Below are positions 27,477 to 35,778 of a stretch of 64,000 nucleotides of DNA, piece by piece. This stretch comes from Pseudomonas sp. Irchel 3E20 (lineage in GTDB: Bacteria; Pseudomonadota; Gammaproteobacteria; Pseudomonadales; Pseudomonadaceae). The notes beneath the pieces were generated by a model. That model searched no databases. It was given only the letters and a program-made list of their open reading frames with translations, and was not told where the DNA came from. The stretch spans positions 184,552 to 248,551 of the forward strand of contig NZ_FYEE01000003.1 of the NCBI RefSeq assembly GCF_900187645.1, read 5' to 3'. Each line of letters opens with the position of its first letter. Position 1 is the stretch's first letter. A program made the translations under genes and the position numbers.

Positions 27477-28486
27477 TCCGAGATCATGTTTTTGCCCGCC
27501 GCCTTGGAGCGATACAACGCCTGGTCGGCGCGGCCCACCAGGTCGGCCTGCTGTTCACCTTCGCGGCGCTCGACCACGCCGAAACTCAAGGTCACTTTGA
27601 AATCCCCCATGGCGGGCAAGGCCAGCAAGGCGTGGCGGATGGTCTGCGCCATGGCCATCGCCGCGTCCAAGCCCGTGCCGGGCAAAACCACCATGAACTC
27701 ATCGCCGCCCCAGCGCGCCAGCAGATCGGTGTCGCGCACGCAGCCCTGGATGCTTTGCACCACGCGGATCAGCGCCGCGTCGCCGAGGGCATGGCCGTGT
27801 TGGTCGTTGATCGGTTTGAAGTCGTCCACGTCCATGGTTATCAGGGCCAGCGGCTGGCGAAAACGCTGGGCGCGCTCGCATTCCTGCTGCAGGACTTTTT
27901 CCAGGCGATAGCGGTTGGCGATTGAAGTCAGGGCGTCGCTTTCGGCCAATCGGCGGTTCTGTTCCAGCTGCGCCTGCAACTGCTGGTTGACCTGCGACAG
28001 CTCACGGGTGCGCTCCTCGACCAGGGTTTCCAGGGATTGATTGCGCAGCTCCAGTTGGGCGAGTTGGCGTTTGCGGTCTTCGATATTGCGGTGCGCGCCG
28101 ATCATGCGCGCCACTGAACCATCGGCGTTGCGCGCCACCACATGGCCGCGGTCTTCGATCCAGAGGTAATCACCCTCGCGGGTGCGGCAGCGGTACTCGA
28201 TGCGATAACGCGGGGTGCGCTGGTGCAGGTAATCGTCGAAATGGGCCATGACGCGGGGGTAGTCGTCTGGGTGGATCACGCTTTCCCAGGTCAGCACCGT
28301 GTTTTCTAGGGCGTGGGGCGCGTAGCCGAGCATCTCGTACCACCCGGGGTTGCGGTACACGTAGCCGGTGTTGGCGTTCCAATCCCAGATCCCGTCACTG
28401 ACCAGGTCCATCAGGGTATGCAACGTGGTCTGGTCCAATTCTTCGGGCCGGCCCGGGGCCGGTCCGGTGGAGGGTGCATTGCCCAT
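27473..28486 (-). CDS. PAS-GGDEF diguanylate cyclase
   Basis: A 337-residue soluble protein predicted to make cyclic di-GMP. A PAS-3-type sensor (about 25-140; DGIWDWNANTGYVYRNPGWYEMLGY) is followed by a coiled coil (about 140-182) and a GGDEF domain (about 183-337). The active site is canonical (GGDEF, 260-264), and an inhibitory RxxD site (R251-D254) lies five residues upstream, so product inhibition is expected. There is no membrane segment. First gene of a coupled three-gene operon with two HTH genes. Confidence 0.9.
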   Translation of the reverse strand: MGNAPSTGPAPGRPEELDQTTLHTLMDLVSDGIWDWNANTGYVYRNPGWYEMLGYAPHALENTVLTWESVIHPDDYPRVMAHFDDYLHQRTPRYRIEYRCRTREGDYLWIEDRGHVVARNADGSVARMIGAHRNIEDRKRQLAQLELRNQSLETLVEERTRELSQVNQQLQAQLEQNRRLAESDALTSIANRYRLEKVLQQECERAQRFRQPLALITMDVDDFKPINDQHGHALGDAALIRVVQSIQGCVRDTDLLARWGGDEFMVVLPGTGLDAAMAMAQTIRHALLALPAMGDFKVTLSFGVVERREGEQQADLVGRADQALYRSKAAGKNMISD

Positions 28487-28595
28487 TTTCGCTCTCCATG
28501 CCGGCCGGCCGTGAAATGGCCGGCTCCTATAGCCCCACAGGATAGTTCAAAACTTTCGTCGGTCCGTGGCGCTATAAACCCGGCCCGGCGGCGGG

Positions 28596-29027
28596 TCAGG
28601 GCACCAGCTTGCGGCGCTCGATAGGCACCGACAGCACGATGCTGGTGCGGGTTTCGCCGTAGGCATTGATCTTGGCGATGATCTCTTCGATGTCGGCCAT
28701 CGACTTGGCGTAGATGCGGATCAGGTAGGAATCGTTACCGGTGACATGCAGGCACTCGACCACCTCGGGGATGTCGTTGAGGGTGGCGATCAGTTTGGCT
28801 TTGGCGGGCTTGAAAGTGGTCATGCCCACCACGGCGGAAATGCCAAAGCCCAGTTTGGTGGGGTCGACCTGGGCGCTGTAGCCCTTGATGACGCCCGCGT
28901 CTTCAAGCTTGCGCAAGCGGTCGGTGGTGGCGGGGATGGAAAGGCCGGCGTGTTTGGACAGCTCGGTGATGGAAATACGCCCGGACTCTTGCACCATGGT
29001 GAGGATTTTTATGTCTATACGGTCCAT
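28596..29027 (-). CDS. Lrp/AsnC-family transcriptional regulator
   Basis: A 143-residue regulator with an N-terminal HTH (IDIKILTMVQESGRISITELSKHAGLSIPATTDRLRKLE) and a C-terminal RAM (amino-acid sensing) domain from about 65. The ATG at 29027 has GGGAGAA upstream; the longer frame to 29153 runs through the promoter and is rejected. It is divergent from the amino-acid-type cluster starting at 29232. Family members usually sense amino acids and control metabolism or export genes nearby. Confidence 0.92.
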   Translation of the reverse strand: MDRIDIKILTMVQESGRISITELSKHAGLSIPATTDRLRKLEDAGVIKGYSAQVDPTKLGFGISAVVGMTTFKPAKAKLIATLNDIPEVVECLHVTGNDSYLIRIYAKSMADIEEIIAKINAYGETRTSIVLSVPIERRKLVP

Positions 29028-29042
29028 GTAAGGTTCTCCCGA

Positions 29043-29058
29043 AAAAACTATAGTTTTT
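29043..29058. promoter_or_regulatory. 16-bp perfect palindrome, candidate Lrp-type operator
   Basis: AAAAACTATAGTTTTT lies 16 bases before the lrp-like ATG in the AT-rich divergent promoter region. A related half (CATAGTTTAAAC) lies at about 29165-29176. The position suits autoregulation and control of the 29232 gene. Confidence 0.5.
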
Positions 29059-29231
29059 AATGAAAATAGCCGATTTTTCGTTAAAAAATAATGCAGCAAA
29101 ATAAAATCAAGTGCTAGTCTATTTTTAGTCCGGGCAAAAAAAATAGAAGTCAAACCGGCTATCCCATAGTTTAAACACTCTTGCGTTGCACGCTGCTTAA
29201 TTTATTATTCTCCGCCAAGGATGGTGCTTGT

Positions 29232-29951
29232 ATGGAATATGATAAATCGTCACGCAAAAAAAATACCTATCCGCTGTTTTCCGACTATATAAGGCTGCAA
29301 GTTCATAGCTTGCGACATTTCAAGACTGACCAGTTTTTGATGTATCTGGCCGGTGTGGCTATTTTCTCGCTGGGCGCGAAGTTATTTATTGTCAGTCAGT
29401 TGGGTACTGACCCGTTGGATGTTCTGATTATCTCTATCGACCAACTTGTCAAACTCGGCATGGGCGCCTGTTCGGCCTTGGTGTCATTGTTTTTCCTGAC
29501 GTGGTGGATGCTCTGGAACAGGAAGTACCCGCCCATCAGCCCCTTCATCACCACCACCCTGACGGGCCTGTTGATCGACCTGTGGTCGTTCCTGGGACTG
29601 GGGGAATACCTTACGGTGCGCATGAGTGAATACGCGATGCTGGCGGTGGGGCTGGTGTTATGTGCCTATGCGTCGGCGCTGATAATCATGAGCGGTATCG
29701 GTATACGCATCATGGACCTGGTGGTGTTGACCATGGTCGCTAAATGGCGCTGGTCCTTTACCAAGGCCAAGATGATTATCGAAATTGGCATCTTTTCTAC
29801 GGGTTGGTTATTGGGCGGGCCCTTTGGTGTGGGCACTATTGCGTTCTTGTTGGTGATCGGCCCGCTGATACAACCGTTCATGAATATCAATGCCCGGCGC
29901 TTTTCCCTCAAGAACTATGGCTTGGCCAGCGTAACTTCCGCTTATCCCTAA
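29232..29951 (+). CDS. YczE/YitT-like membrane protein
   Basis: A 239-residue inner-membrane protein with about five to six helices. The segments LFIVSQLGTDPLDVL and GIGIRIMDLVV fit the YczE/YyaS family, whose role is unknown but which can sit beside export or biosynthesis genes. The ATG at 29232 follows AAGGA; codons upstream of it are not family-like. First gene of the rightward cluster, about 100 bases before the radical SAM gene. It could be a transporter or sensor for the product (inference). Confidence 0.75.
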   Translation: MEYDKSSRKKNTYPLFSDYIRLQVHSLRHFKTDQFLMYLAGVAIFSLGAKLFIVSQLGTDPLDVLIISIDQLVKLGMGACSALVSLFFLTWWMLWNRKYPPISPFITTTLTGLLIDLWSFLGLGEYLTVRMSEYAMLAVGLVLCAYASALIIMSGIGIRIMDLVVLTMVAKWRWSFTKAKMIIEIGIFSTGWLLGGPFGVGTIAFLLVIGPLIQPFMNINARRFSLKNYGLASVTSAYP

Positions 29952-30052
29952 TAACGAGAGGCTGCCGCCACTTTGGCGGCGGAACGCTCTCGCCTCGAAG
30001 ATTTGCCCCGTGATGTTGAACAATAAACTTCCGTGATGATGAGGAACTCGAG

Positions 30053-31537
30053 ATGGAACTTAATAAAGGTAAGAACTGGACCCTGGACAGCACCCCCGCC
30101 ATGTTGGAAGAGATACTTCCGGGCGGGGCGGTGAAGTGCCACTTGTCACCGCGCAATTGTGTGATCCAGGAAGGCAAGGTCGGTTTCTGCAAAGTGCGCG
30201 GCAACCGCGGCGGCCGCTTGGTGACCTTGAACTACGGCAAGGGTGTACACAGCACGGAAGAAACCATCGAGACCGAGGCGGTGTTCCACTTTGCTCCTGG
30301 CGAACGAATCCTGTCCCTGGGCAATATCGGCTGCATGCTCAACTGCGGTTACTGCCACAACTGGAAGACCTCCCAGGCCAAGTACGTGACCGACAAGGAC
30401 GTGTACTACTACACCCCCGAACAAGTGGTGGAAACCGCGCTCCAGCACGGTATCCGGGTGATTTCCTGGACTTACAACGACCCTGTGGTGTGGCACGAAT
30501 TCATTCTCGATACCGCCAAGTTGGCTAAGGAAGCAGGCCTGATAAACCTGTACAAGTCGGCGTTTTTTATCAGCGAAGAAGCCATCGACGAACTGCTGCC
30601 GGTGATCGATATCTTCTCGATTTCCCTCAAGTCCATTTCCCCCGAGTACTACCGCAAAGTCACCACCGGGTGGGTCGAGCCGGTGTTGGCGGGAATCAAG
30701 AAAGTCTACGACGCCGGCAAGTACGTAGAAGTCAGCACCTTGATGGTCACCGATATCAGTGACGACGAAGACACCGCCCGCAAGATCAGCCAGTGGGTGT
30801 TGGATGAATTGGGCCCGAACGTTCCCCTGCACTTTGTGCGCTTCCACCCCGACTACAAAATGAGCAACAGCATCCGTACCCCCGTGGATCGCCTGCTCAA
30901 GGCGCGGGACATCGCCCGGGGCATGGGGGTTGAGCACGTGTACCTGGGCAACGTGAACGACGTCGATGGCACCAACACCAGTTGCAACAAGTGCAACGCA
31001 CTGCTGGTGACCCGCTATGGTCTGAACGCCGAGATCCTGGGCCTGGACAGCCATGGGTGCTGCACGTCCTGCGGGCATGACGCGCACTTTCGCATGCTTG
31101 AGGCGCCGAAGGCGAACAAGGTGGTGGAGCTGCGCGAAGAGGCGCTGACGAGCTACGAAAAACGCAAATTCGAGTGGCACGGCGATATCGTTTCCCTGCA
31201 CGCCCAACTGCTCAATACCCAGGATTTCGAGCAAACGGTCTACCTGCGGCGCAACTACAACGACGGCCAGAGCAGTGCCTGGAAAACCCTCACCTTGCGG
31301 CCCCACGAAAGCTACCGCTTCATCATCGCCAAGGCACGGGTCGATGAAACCGGGCCGGAAGTCTGGCTGCCGCAAGGGGTCAATTCCAACTTGCACGAAG
31401 TGTTCGACCGCGCGCATTTCCCCACCGAGTCCATCGAGGAAATCGGTATTTCGCAAAACGACATCACGCCCACCATCGGTTATGAGGGCAAGCAGAACAT
31501 GTATGAGCAAGTCATCAAAATGGTGCACAAGGCATGA
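30053..31537 (+). CDS. Radical SAM enzyme, AmrS-like with extra C-terminal domain
   Basis: A 494-residue enzyme. C94-M-L-N-C98-G-Y-C101 is a canonical CxxxCxxC site for the [4Fe-4S] cluster that cleaves S-adenosylmethionine. The region before it (CHLSPRNC...GFCKVRGN) resembles AmrS/PflA-like enzymes. A second Cys set (C311, C314, C336, C337, C340) could bind another cluster or zinc. Residues about 350-494 form an added domain I do not recognise. AmrS proteins normally partner Memo and AMMECR1 proteins; neither is present here. Its end overlaps the next PLP gene by four bases. Substrate unknown; likely an amino acid or related compound. Confidence 0.82.
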   Translation: MELNKGKNWTLDSTPAMLEEILPGGAVKCHLSPRNCVIQEGKVGFCKVRGNRGGRLVTLNYGKGVHSTEETIETEAVFHFAPGERILSLGNIGCMLNCGYCHNWKTSQAKYVTDKDVYYYTPEQVVETALQHGIRVISWTYNDPVVWHEFILDTAKLAKEAGLINLYKSAFFISEEAIDELLPVIDIFSISLKSISPEYYRKVTTGWVEPVLAGIKKVYDAGKYVEVSTLMVTDISDDEDTARKISQWVLDELGPNVPLHFVRFHPDYKMSNSIRTPVDRLLKARDIARGMGVEHVYLGNVNDVDGTNTSCNKCNALLVTRYGLNAEILGLDSHGCCTSCGHDAHFRMLEAPKANKVVELREEALTSYEKRKFEWHGDIVSLHAQLLNTQDFEQTVYLRRNYNDGQSSAWKTLTLRPHESYRFIIAKARVDETGPEVWLPQGVNSNLHEVFDRAHFPTESIEEIGISQNDITPTIGYEGKQNMYEQVIKMVHKA

Positions 31538-32679
31538 GTATTTCCACTGAGATCCTTCATATGCGGGTCGACGACCGGGATGCGCTGCCTTCCGTCACGC
31601 CCATTTATCAATGCAGTGCCTTCAGTGCGGACTCGGCGTTTTTTTATTCGCGCAAGGCCAACCCCAACGTGACGGAACTGGAACAAGTGGTGGCGGCCCT
31701 GGAGGGCAGTGAATATGCCCTGGCCTACGCCACGGGGATGAGCGCCATCTACATGGTGCTGGAGTTGCTCAAGCCCGGCGGCTCGCTGGTTATTAACAAG
31801 TACATCTACGGTTGCTCCTACAAGTTGTTCCAGCGCTATGCCGCGCGCATCGGCGCGCAACTGACTGTGCTGGACCTGACCACCGCCAGTGGCCTGGAAA
31901 CGTTGCCGGCAAACGTGGACATGGTGGTGTTTGAAACGCCCACCAATCCCTTCCTCAAGGACATCGACATCCAGGCCGTCAGCACGGCGGTCAAGCGCAT
32001 CAACCCCGAGGCGCTGGTGGTGGTGGACAACACCTGGGCCACGCCGATCTTCCAGAAGCCGCTGCACTTTGGCGCCGATATTTCGCTGTACAGCGCCACC
32101 AAGTACTTCTCCGGCCATAGCGATGTGATGGGTGGGTTGGTGCTGGTGGACAACGAGGCGCTTCACGCGCGGCTGCTGGAGGGGCGCTTCTATTCCGGTT
32201 CGATCCTGACGCCCAATAGTGCGTGGCTGCTACGCCGCAGCATGCAGACCTTCAACTTGCGCATGGAAAAGCACAGCGCGACAACGGTCAGCATGCTCAG
32301 CTACCTGCAAACCCTGCCCTTTGTCGAACACGTCTACTACCCGCGCATCGATGGCCAGCAACTGACCGGATATGGCGGCATCGTGTTCGTCGATATCCGC
32401 CCCGACCTGGTGCCCTTCTACAAAACCTTCACCGGCGCCCTCAAGTGGTTTGGCACCGGCACAGGCATGGCCTGCGTGACGTCGATGGTGGCGCAACCGT
32501 TTAGCGGCAGCCACGCCTCGATGAGCGAGCAGGAAAAGGCCGACATGGGCATTGGCAAGGGGCTGGTGCGCTTGTGCTTTGGACTGGAGGCTGTGGAAGA
32601 CCTCAAGCAGGATTTGCTGCAAGCCTTCCAAACAACGGAAAAACGGGTGGCGCAGGAGGGAGTACTTAACCCGGCTTAG
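31534..32679 (+). CDS. Cys/Met-metabolism PLP enzyme (cystathionine gamma-synthase/lyase fold)
   Basis: A 381-residue fold-type I PLP enzyme. The Schiff-base Lys is K190 (LYSATKYFSGHSD), with the family landmarks ALAYATGMSAI, FETPTNPFLKDID and VVDNTWATP. Members do gamma- or beta-elimination and replacement on homoserine, methionine or cysteine derivatives. The ATGA overlap with the radical SAM gene implies coupled translation. Because the radical SAM partner is unusual, a role in a special amino acid pathway is more likely than plain methionine synthesis (inference). Confidence 0.88.
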   Translation: MSISTEILHMRVDDRDALPSVTPIYQCSAFSADSAFFYSRKANPNVTELEQVVAALEGSEYALAYATGMSAIYMVLELLKPGGSLVINKYIYGCSYKLFQRYAARIGAQLTVLDLTTASGLETLPANVDMVVFETPTNPFLKDIDIQAVSTAVKRINPEALVVVDNTWATPIFQKPLHFGADISLYSATKYFSGHSDVMGGLVLVDNEALHARLLEGRFYSGSILTPNSAWLLRRSMQTFNLRMEKHSATTVSMLSYLQTLPFVEHVYYPRIDGQQLTGYGGIVFVDIRPDLVPFYKTFTGALKWFGTGTGMACVTSMVAQPFSGSHASMSEQEKADMGIGKGLVRLCFGLEAVEDLKQDLLQAFQTTEKRVAQEGVLNPA

Positions 32680-32710
32680 TACTTTGCCGACCCATGAAAT
32701 CACAACCCGT

Positions 32711-32770
32711 GTGGGAGCGAGCCTGCTCGCGATAGCGTCCTTGCAGCCAGGGCCGTCATCGCGAGCAGGG
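32711..32770. repeat. Inverted REP doublet, partly degenerate
   Basis: GTGGGAGCGAGCCTGCTCGC (from 32711) and the opposite-facing copy ATCGCGAGCAGG (32758-32769) share a 12-base core (CCTGCTCGCGAT) in inverted order. This is the typical REP core of P. fluorescens-group genomes. It lies between the two PLP-enzyme genes. Confidence 0.75.
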
Positions 32771-32859
32771 CCGCCCCCCCAAAAAAGTAAACCCACACGC
32801 AGTGCCTTGAATGGTCGGTATCGACTCTGGGGCTCGTCGTTTTTTTGGAGAGCGCCAGA

Positions 32860-34128
32860 TTGACCCATTCATTCCACCCTTCGGTGTTCGATGACCCGAC
32901 CCTCAACGTCATCCATCTGCTTAACACCCTCTCCAGCGAAAACCCGGAGGCCATTTCCCTGGCCTCCGGCCGCCCCGACGACGAGTACTGCGACCCGTCG
33001 CTGATCCATAAGGGGCTGGCGCGCTTTACCCAATACCTGGCCGACACGGACCAATCCCTGGCGACCACGCTGTGCCAGTACGGCAAAACCGGCGGGATCA
33101 TCAACCCCATCCTGGCCCGCTACTTGTACAAGGATGAGGACATCAGCGTTGAAAATGCCGACAACATTGTGGTGTGCCTGGGGTTTCAGGAGGCGGCGAC
33201 GCTGACCCTGTTGTCGGTATTCGATGACGGTGGCGTGTTACTGGTGCCCGACCCGGTGTTTTGCGGCATTACTGGCATCGCCAAGTTGCTGGGCATCAGG
33301 GTCGTACCGGTGGCCATGGACATCTTCCTAGACCCGACAGCATTGCGCCTGCTGGCCCGGGCGATCGAGTCGGCGGGAGACAAGATAAAGGCTTTGTATG
33401 TGATCCCCGACTTCAGCAACCCCACCTCCGATTGCCTGGGGCTGGCAGAGCGAAAGGAGCTGCTGGCGCTGGCCGAGGAGCTGGATTTTTTCATCCTCGA
33501 AGACAATGCCTATAGCTACTTCAGGTATGAGGGCAGCAAGGTCCCCGCACTCAAGGCCCTTGAGAGCCGCCGCGTGTTCTACCTGGGCTCTTTTGCCAAG
33601 TCGATTTTCCCAGGGTTACGCATGGGCTATGTGGTCGCGCCCGAGGGGGAGGGCGTGAAGCCGTTCAGCACCCAGCTCTGCAAGGCCAAGAGCCTGGTCA
33701 CGGTCAACACGCCGGCGCTGTGCCAAGCAGTGGTGGCGGGGCTGTTGATTGAACATCAGTATTCCTTGAAGGCCTTGAACCAGCCTCGGGTGTTGGCCTA
33801 CCAGCAAAAAAGAAACACCATGATCGATTGCTTGGAACATGAGTTTCCCTACAGCCTGGGTGTTGAACAACGCGTGACCTGGAACCGCCCGGCGGGCGGT
33901 TTTTTCATCAACGTGCAATTACCGTTCGCCTTTGGCTACCTGCAAATGTGCGAGTGTGCCAACCAGTTCAAGGTCATCGTGTTTCCCACGTCGCTGTTCT
34001 CGCTGATGAACGGGGCGAGCACCCAGGTGCGCCTGTCATTCAGCAATGCTTCTTTGGAGCAGATTGAGCGGGCGGTCAGCCGCTTGCGCGCCTATGTGGA
34101 CTTCAAGCAGGGCAACCGCCGCGGGTGA
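32860..34128 (+). CDS. PLP-dependent aminotransferase, class I/II (MocR/2-aminoadipate type)
   Basis: A 422-residue aminotransferase without the HTH domain of MocR regulators. K247 (LGSFAKSIFPGLRMGY) is the PLP lysine; IPDFSNPTSDCLG and EDNAYSYFRYEG are the other cofactor-loop motifs. The TTG at 32860 is favoured because GGAG lies nine bases upstream; another TTG at 32845 overlaps that site. Probably in the same pathway as the radical SAM and CGS-like enzymes, although a REP doublet lies in the gap. Its stop is one base from that of the convergent lysE-like gene. Confidence 0.85.
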   Translation: MTHSFHPSVFDDPTLNVIHLLNTLSSENPEAISLASGRPDDEYCDPSLIHKGLARFTQYLADTDQSLATTLCQYGKTGGIINPILARYLYKDEDISVENADNIVVCLGFQEAATLTLLSVFDDGGVLLVPDPVFCGITGIAKLLGIRVVPVAMDIFLDPTALRLLARAIESAGDKIKALYVIPDFSNPTSDCLGLAERKELLALAEELDFFILEDNAYSYFRYEGSKVPALKALESRRVFYLGSFAKSIFPGLRMGYVVAPEGEGVKPFSTQLCKAKSLVTVNTPALCQAVVAGLLIEHQYSLKALNQPRVLAYQQKRNTMIDCLEHEFPYSLGVEQRVTWNRPAGGFFINVQLPFAFGYLQMCECANQFKVIVFPTSLFSLMNGASTQVRLSFSNASLEQIERAVSRLRAYVDFKQGNRRG

Positions 34129-34129
34129 T

Positions 34130-34756
34130 CTAGGCGGCTGCGGTGGCCAGCATCACGCCCGTCACCACTTGATAGGCGCCCAGGGCGGTGATGGTCGAGC
34201 CAGACAGGTAGTTAATCAACTTGAGCCGCGAGGCCTGGATGCGGCTCTTGAACACCGACGAGAAACCGCTCAGGCCCAGCCACCATGCCGCGGAGCCGAG
34301 GAAGATGCCCATCACCATCGATGCCACCGAGTGCTGGCTGTTGACCATGCCATCACTCATCGCCGCGAAAATGGCAATGAACGAAAGGATGGTCATGGGG
34401 TTGGAGAGGGTCAGGAACAACGTGCTCGAATACGCCTTGAACATGTTGGCGCGCTCGCCCGGCAGTACGGTGGCGGCGGTTTTGGAACGGATGATCTGGT
34501 AACCGATATAGGCCAGGAACAACCCGCCGAAAATGCACAGCCAGGGCTTCCAACTGATAAGCGTGGCGATGATGGCGGTGATGCCCAAGGCGCCGATGAA
34601 GCCGTAGATCGAGTCGGCGGTTGCCGCACCCAGCCCCGTGGCGAAACCGGCGCGCCAGCCCTGGCTCAGGCTGCGCTGGATGCACAGCAGGCCAATGGGG
34701 CCGACCGGAGCTGCGATGCAAAGCCCGATGACCATGGATTTGAAGAAGATGAGCAT
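34130..34756 (-). CDS. LysE-family amino acid exporter
   Basis: A 208-residue inner-membrane exporter with six helices. It carries the family signature in the first helix (AAPVGPIGLLCIQRS) and the GLGAATADSIYG segment. LysE/RhtB proteins export amino acids and their analogues, so it fits as export or self-protection for the neighbouring cluster. The ATG follows GGGAGGT. Convergent with the aminotransferase gene. Confidence 0.9.
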   Translation of the reverse strand: MLIFFKSMVIGLCIAAPVGPIGLLCIQRSLSQGWRAGFATGLGAATADSIYGFIGALGITAIIATLISWKPWLCIFGGLFLAYIGYQIIRSKTAATVLPGERANMFKAYSSTLFLTLSNPMTILSFIAIFAAMSDGMVNSQHSVASMVMGIFLGSAAWWLGLSGFSSVFKSRIQASRLKLINYLSGSTITALGAYQVVTGVMLATAAA

Positions 34757-35058
34757 GAAAATACCTCCCGGATTGATAGCTAAAGGTTAGGCGGGGAGGC
34801 ATTGGGGCTGAATTGTGTTTTTAATGTTTATTGGTTTTATGCGGATAAATTTCCATTAATTAGGTCCAAATAACCTTCATTAATAATGTGAGTGCAGTAA
34901 TCGACTTTAATCGGTGCTTTTTGGCCGGCGACCCTGTTGTTTTTCCTCCGCCCTCAGGGCTGCTTTGAGGAAGCAATCGAGACCGATTGGCCTGCTTGCC
35001 GGCGTTTGCACAGGCGTGGGGCGAACCTGGCTGGCGTCAGGTTCGCGACTTCATGGGG
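34757..35058. other. 302-base intergenic region
   Basis: The left half (34800-34920) is AT-rich and should hold the lysE-like promoter. The right half has a 9-bp hairpin, GCGAACCTG (35021-35029) with CAGGTTCGC (35038-35046), just after the SDR gene stop and without a T run. No gene was seen. Confidence 0.5.
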
Positions 35059-35778
35059 TCAGAAGCGTTCGTCGAGCATCGCGGGCAAGGTCAGCTCCCG
35101 CACGAAACTGGCCGAGGACAGGCTCAAGACCATGCGCACCACCTGCACCACGTCATGCACCGGGATCAGCTGGCCATCACCGCGCTGCTCGGCCACAGCG
35201 CGCGGTGTGCTCAACGGGTCTTGGGTATTGAGGTAGCCCAGGTTCAGGCACGTCACGCCAAGGCGTTGCTCCCGGTAGCCTTCGCGCAAGGCGTCGGCCA
35301 TGCCGCGCAGGGCGAACTTGGACGCGGTGAAAGTGACCTCCGGGCGCCCGCTCTGGGGCAGGCCAGAGGTGGAGCCAGTGAAGATCACCCGTGGGTTGGG
35401 GCTTTTGAGTAGGCTCGGCAGCAAGCGTTTGATAAGCAGGATGGGCGCGGTGATGTTGCAACCGACAATGGCCTCCAGTTGCTCGTCGCGGTCTTGCAGA
35501 AAGTCGTAGGCCTCATCAAAGGCCTGGTCTTCCCAAATTCCCAGGTTGTAGATCAGCGTATCCAGGCCTTCCTCGGCCACCGCGTGTTCGATGGCCCGCA
35601 CCGCGTGCGCCGGCTCAGCCAAATCCGCTTCGATCCAGCGCAACTGCACACCCGCTTTACTCGCCAGGTCTTGCGGGCGCGTACGTGAGACACCGATCAG
35701 CGTGTCTCCCGCCTCACCAAGCCCCTCTACCAGAGCCCTGCCCAATCCTTTGCTCGCGCCTACTACCAAGGTTTTCAT
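35059..35778 (-). CDS. SDR-family oxidoreductase-like protein with Phe at the catalytic Tyr position
   Basis: A 239-residue Rossmann-fold protein. The nucleotide-binding motif GASKGLGRA is at residues 7-15, with NLG at 78-80 and the Ser motif TGSTSG at 134-139. The usual YxxxK reads F150-T-A-S-K154, so the proton-donor Tyr is replaced. It may bind NAD(P)H without normal redox activity, or use another donor. The ATG at 35778 has AGGA upstream; the frame is open to 35928 but not SDR-like there. Confidence 0.8.
   Translation of the reverse strand: MKTLVVGASKGLGRALVEGLGEAGDTLIGVSRTRPQDLASKAGVQLRWIEADLAEPAHAVRAIEHAVAEEGLDTLIYNLGIWEDQAFDEAYDFLQDRDEQLEAIVGCNITAPILLIKRLLPSLLKSPNPRVIFTGSTSGLPQSGRPEVTFTASKFALRGMADALREGYREQRLGVTCLNLGYLNTQDPLSTPRAVAEQRGDGQLIPVHDVVQVVRMVLSLSSASFVRELTLPAMLDERF

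Noticed and set aside
28596..34756. The cluster as a known vinylglycine (FVG/AMB-type) pathway.
   Set aside because: No NRPS, formyl- or carbamoyltransferase is present, and gene content differs; only the LysE exporter and aminotransferase are in common type.
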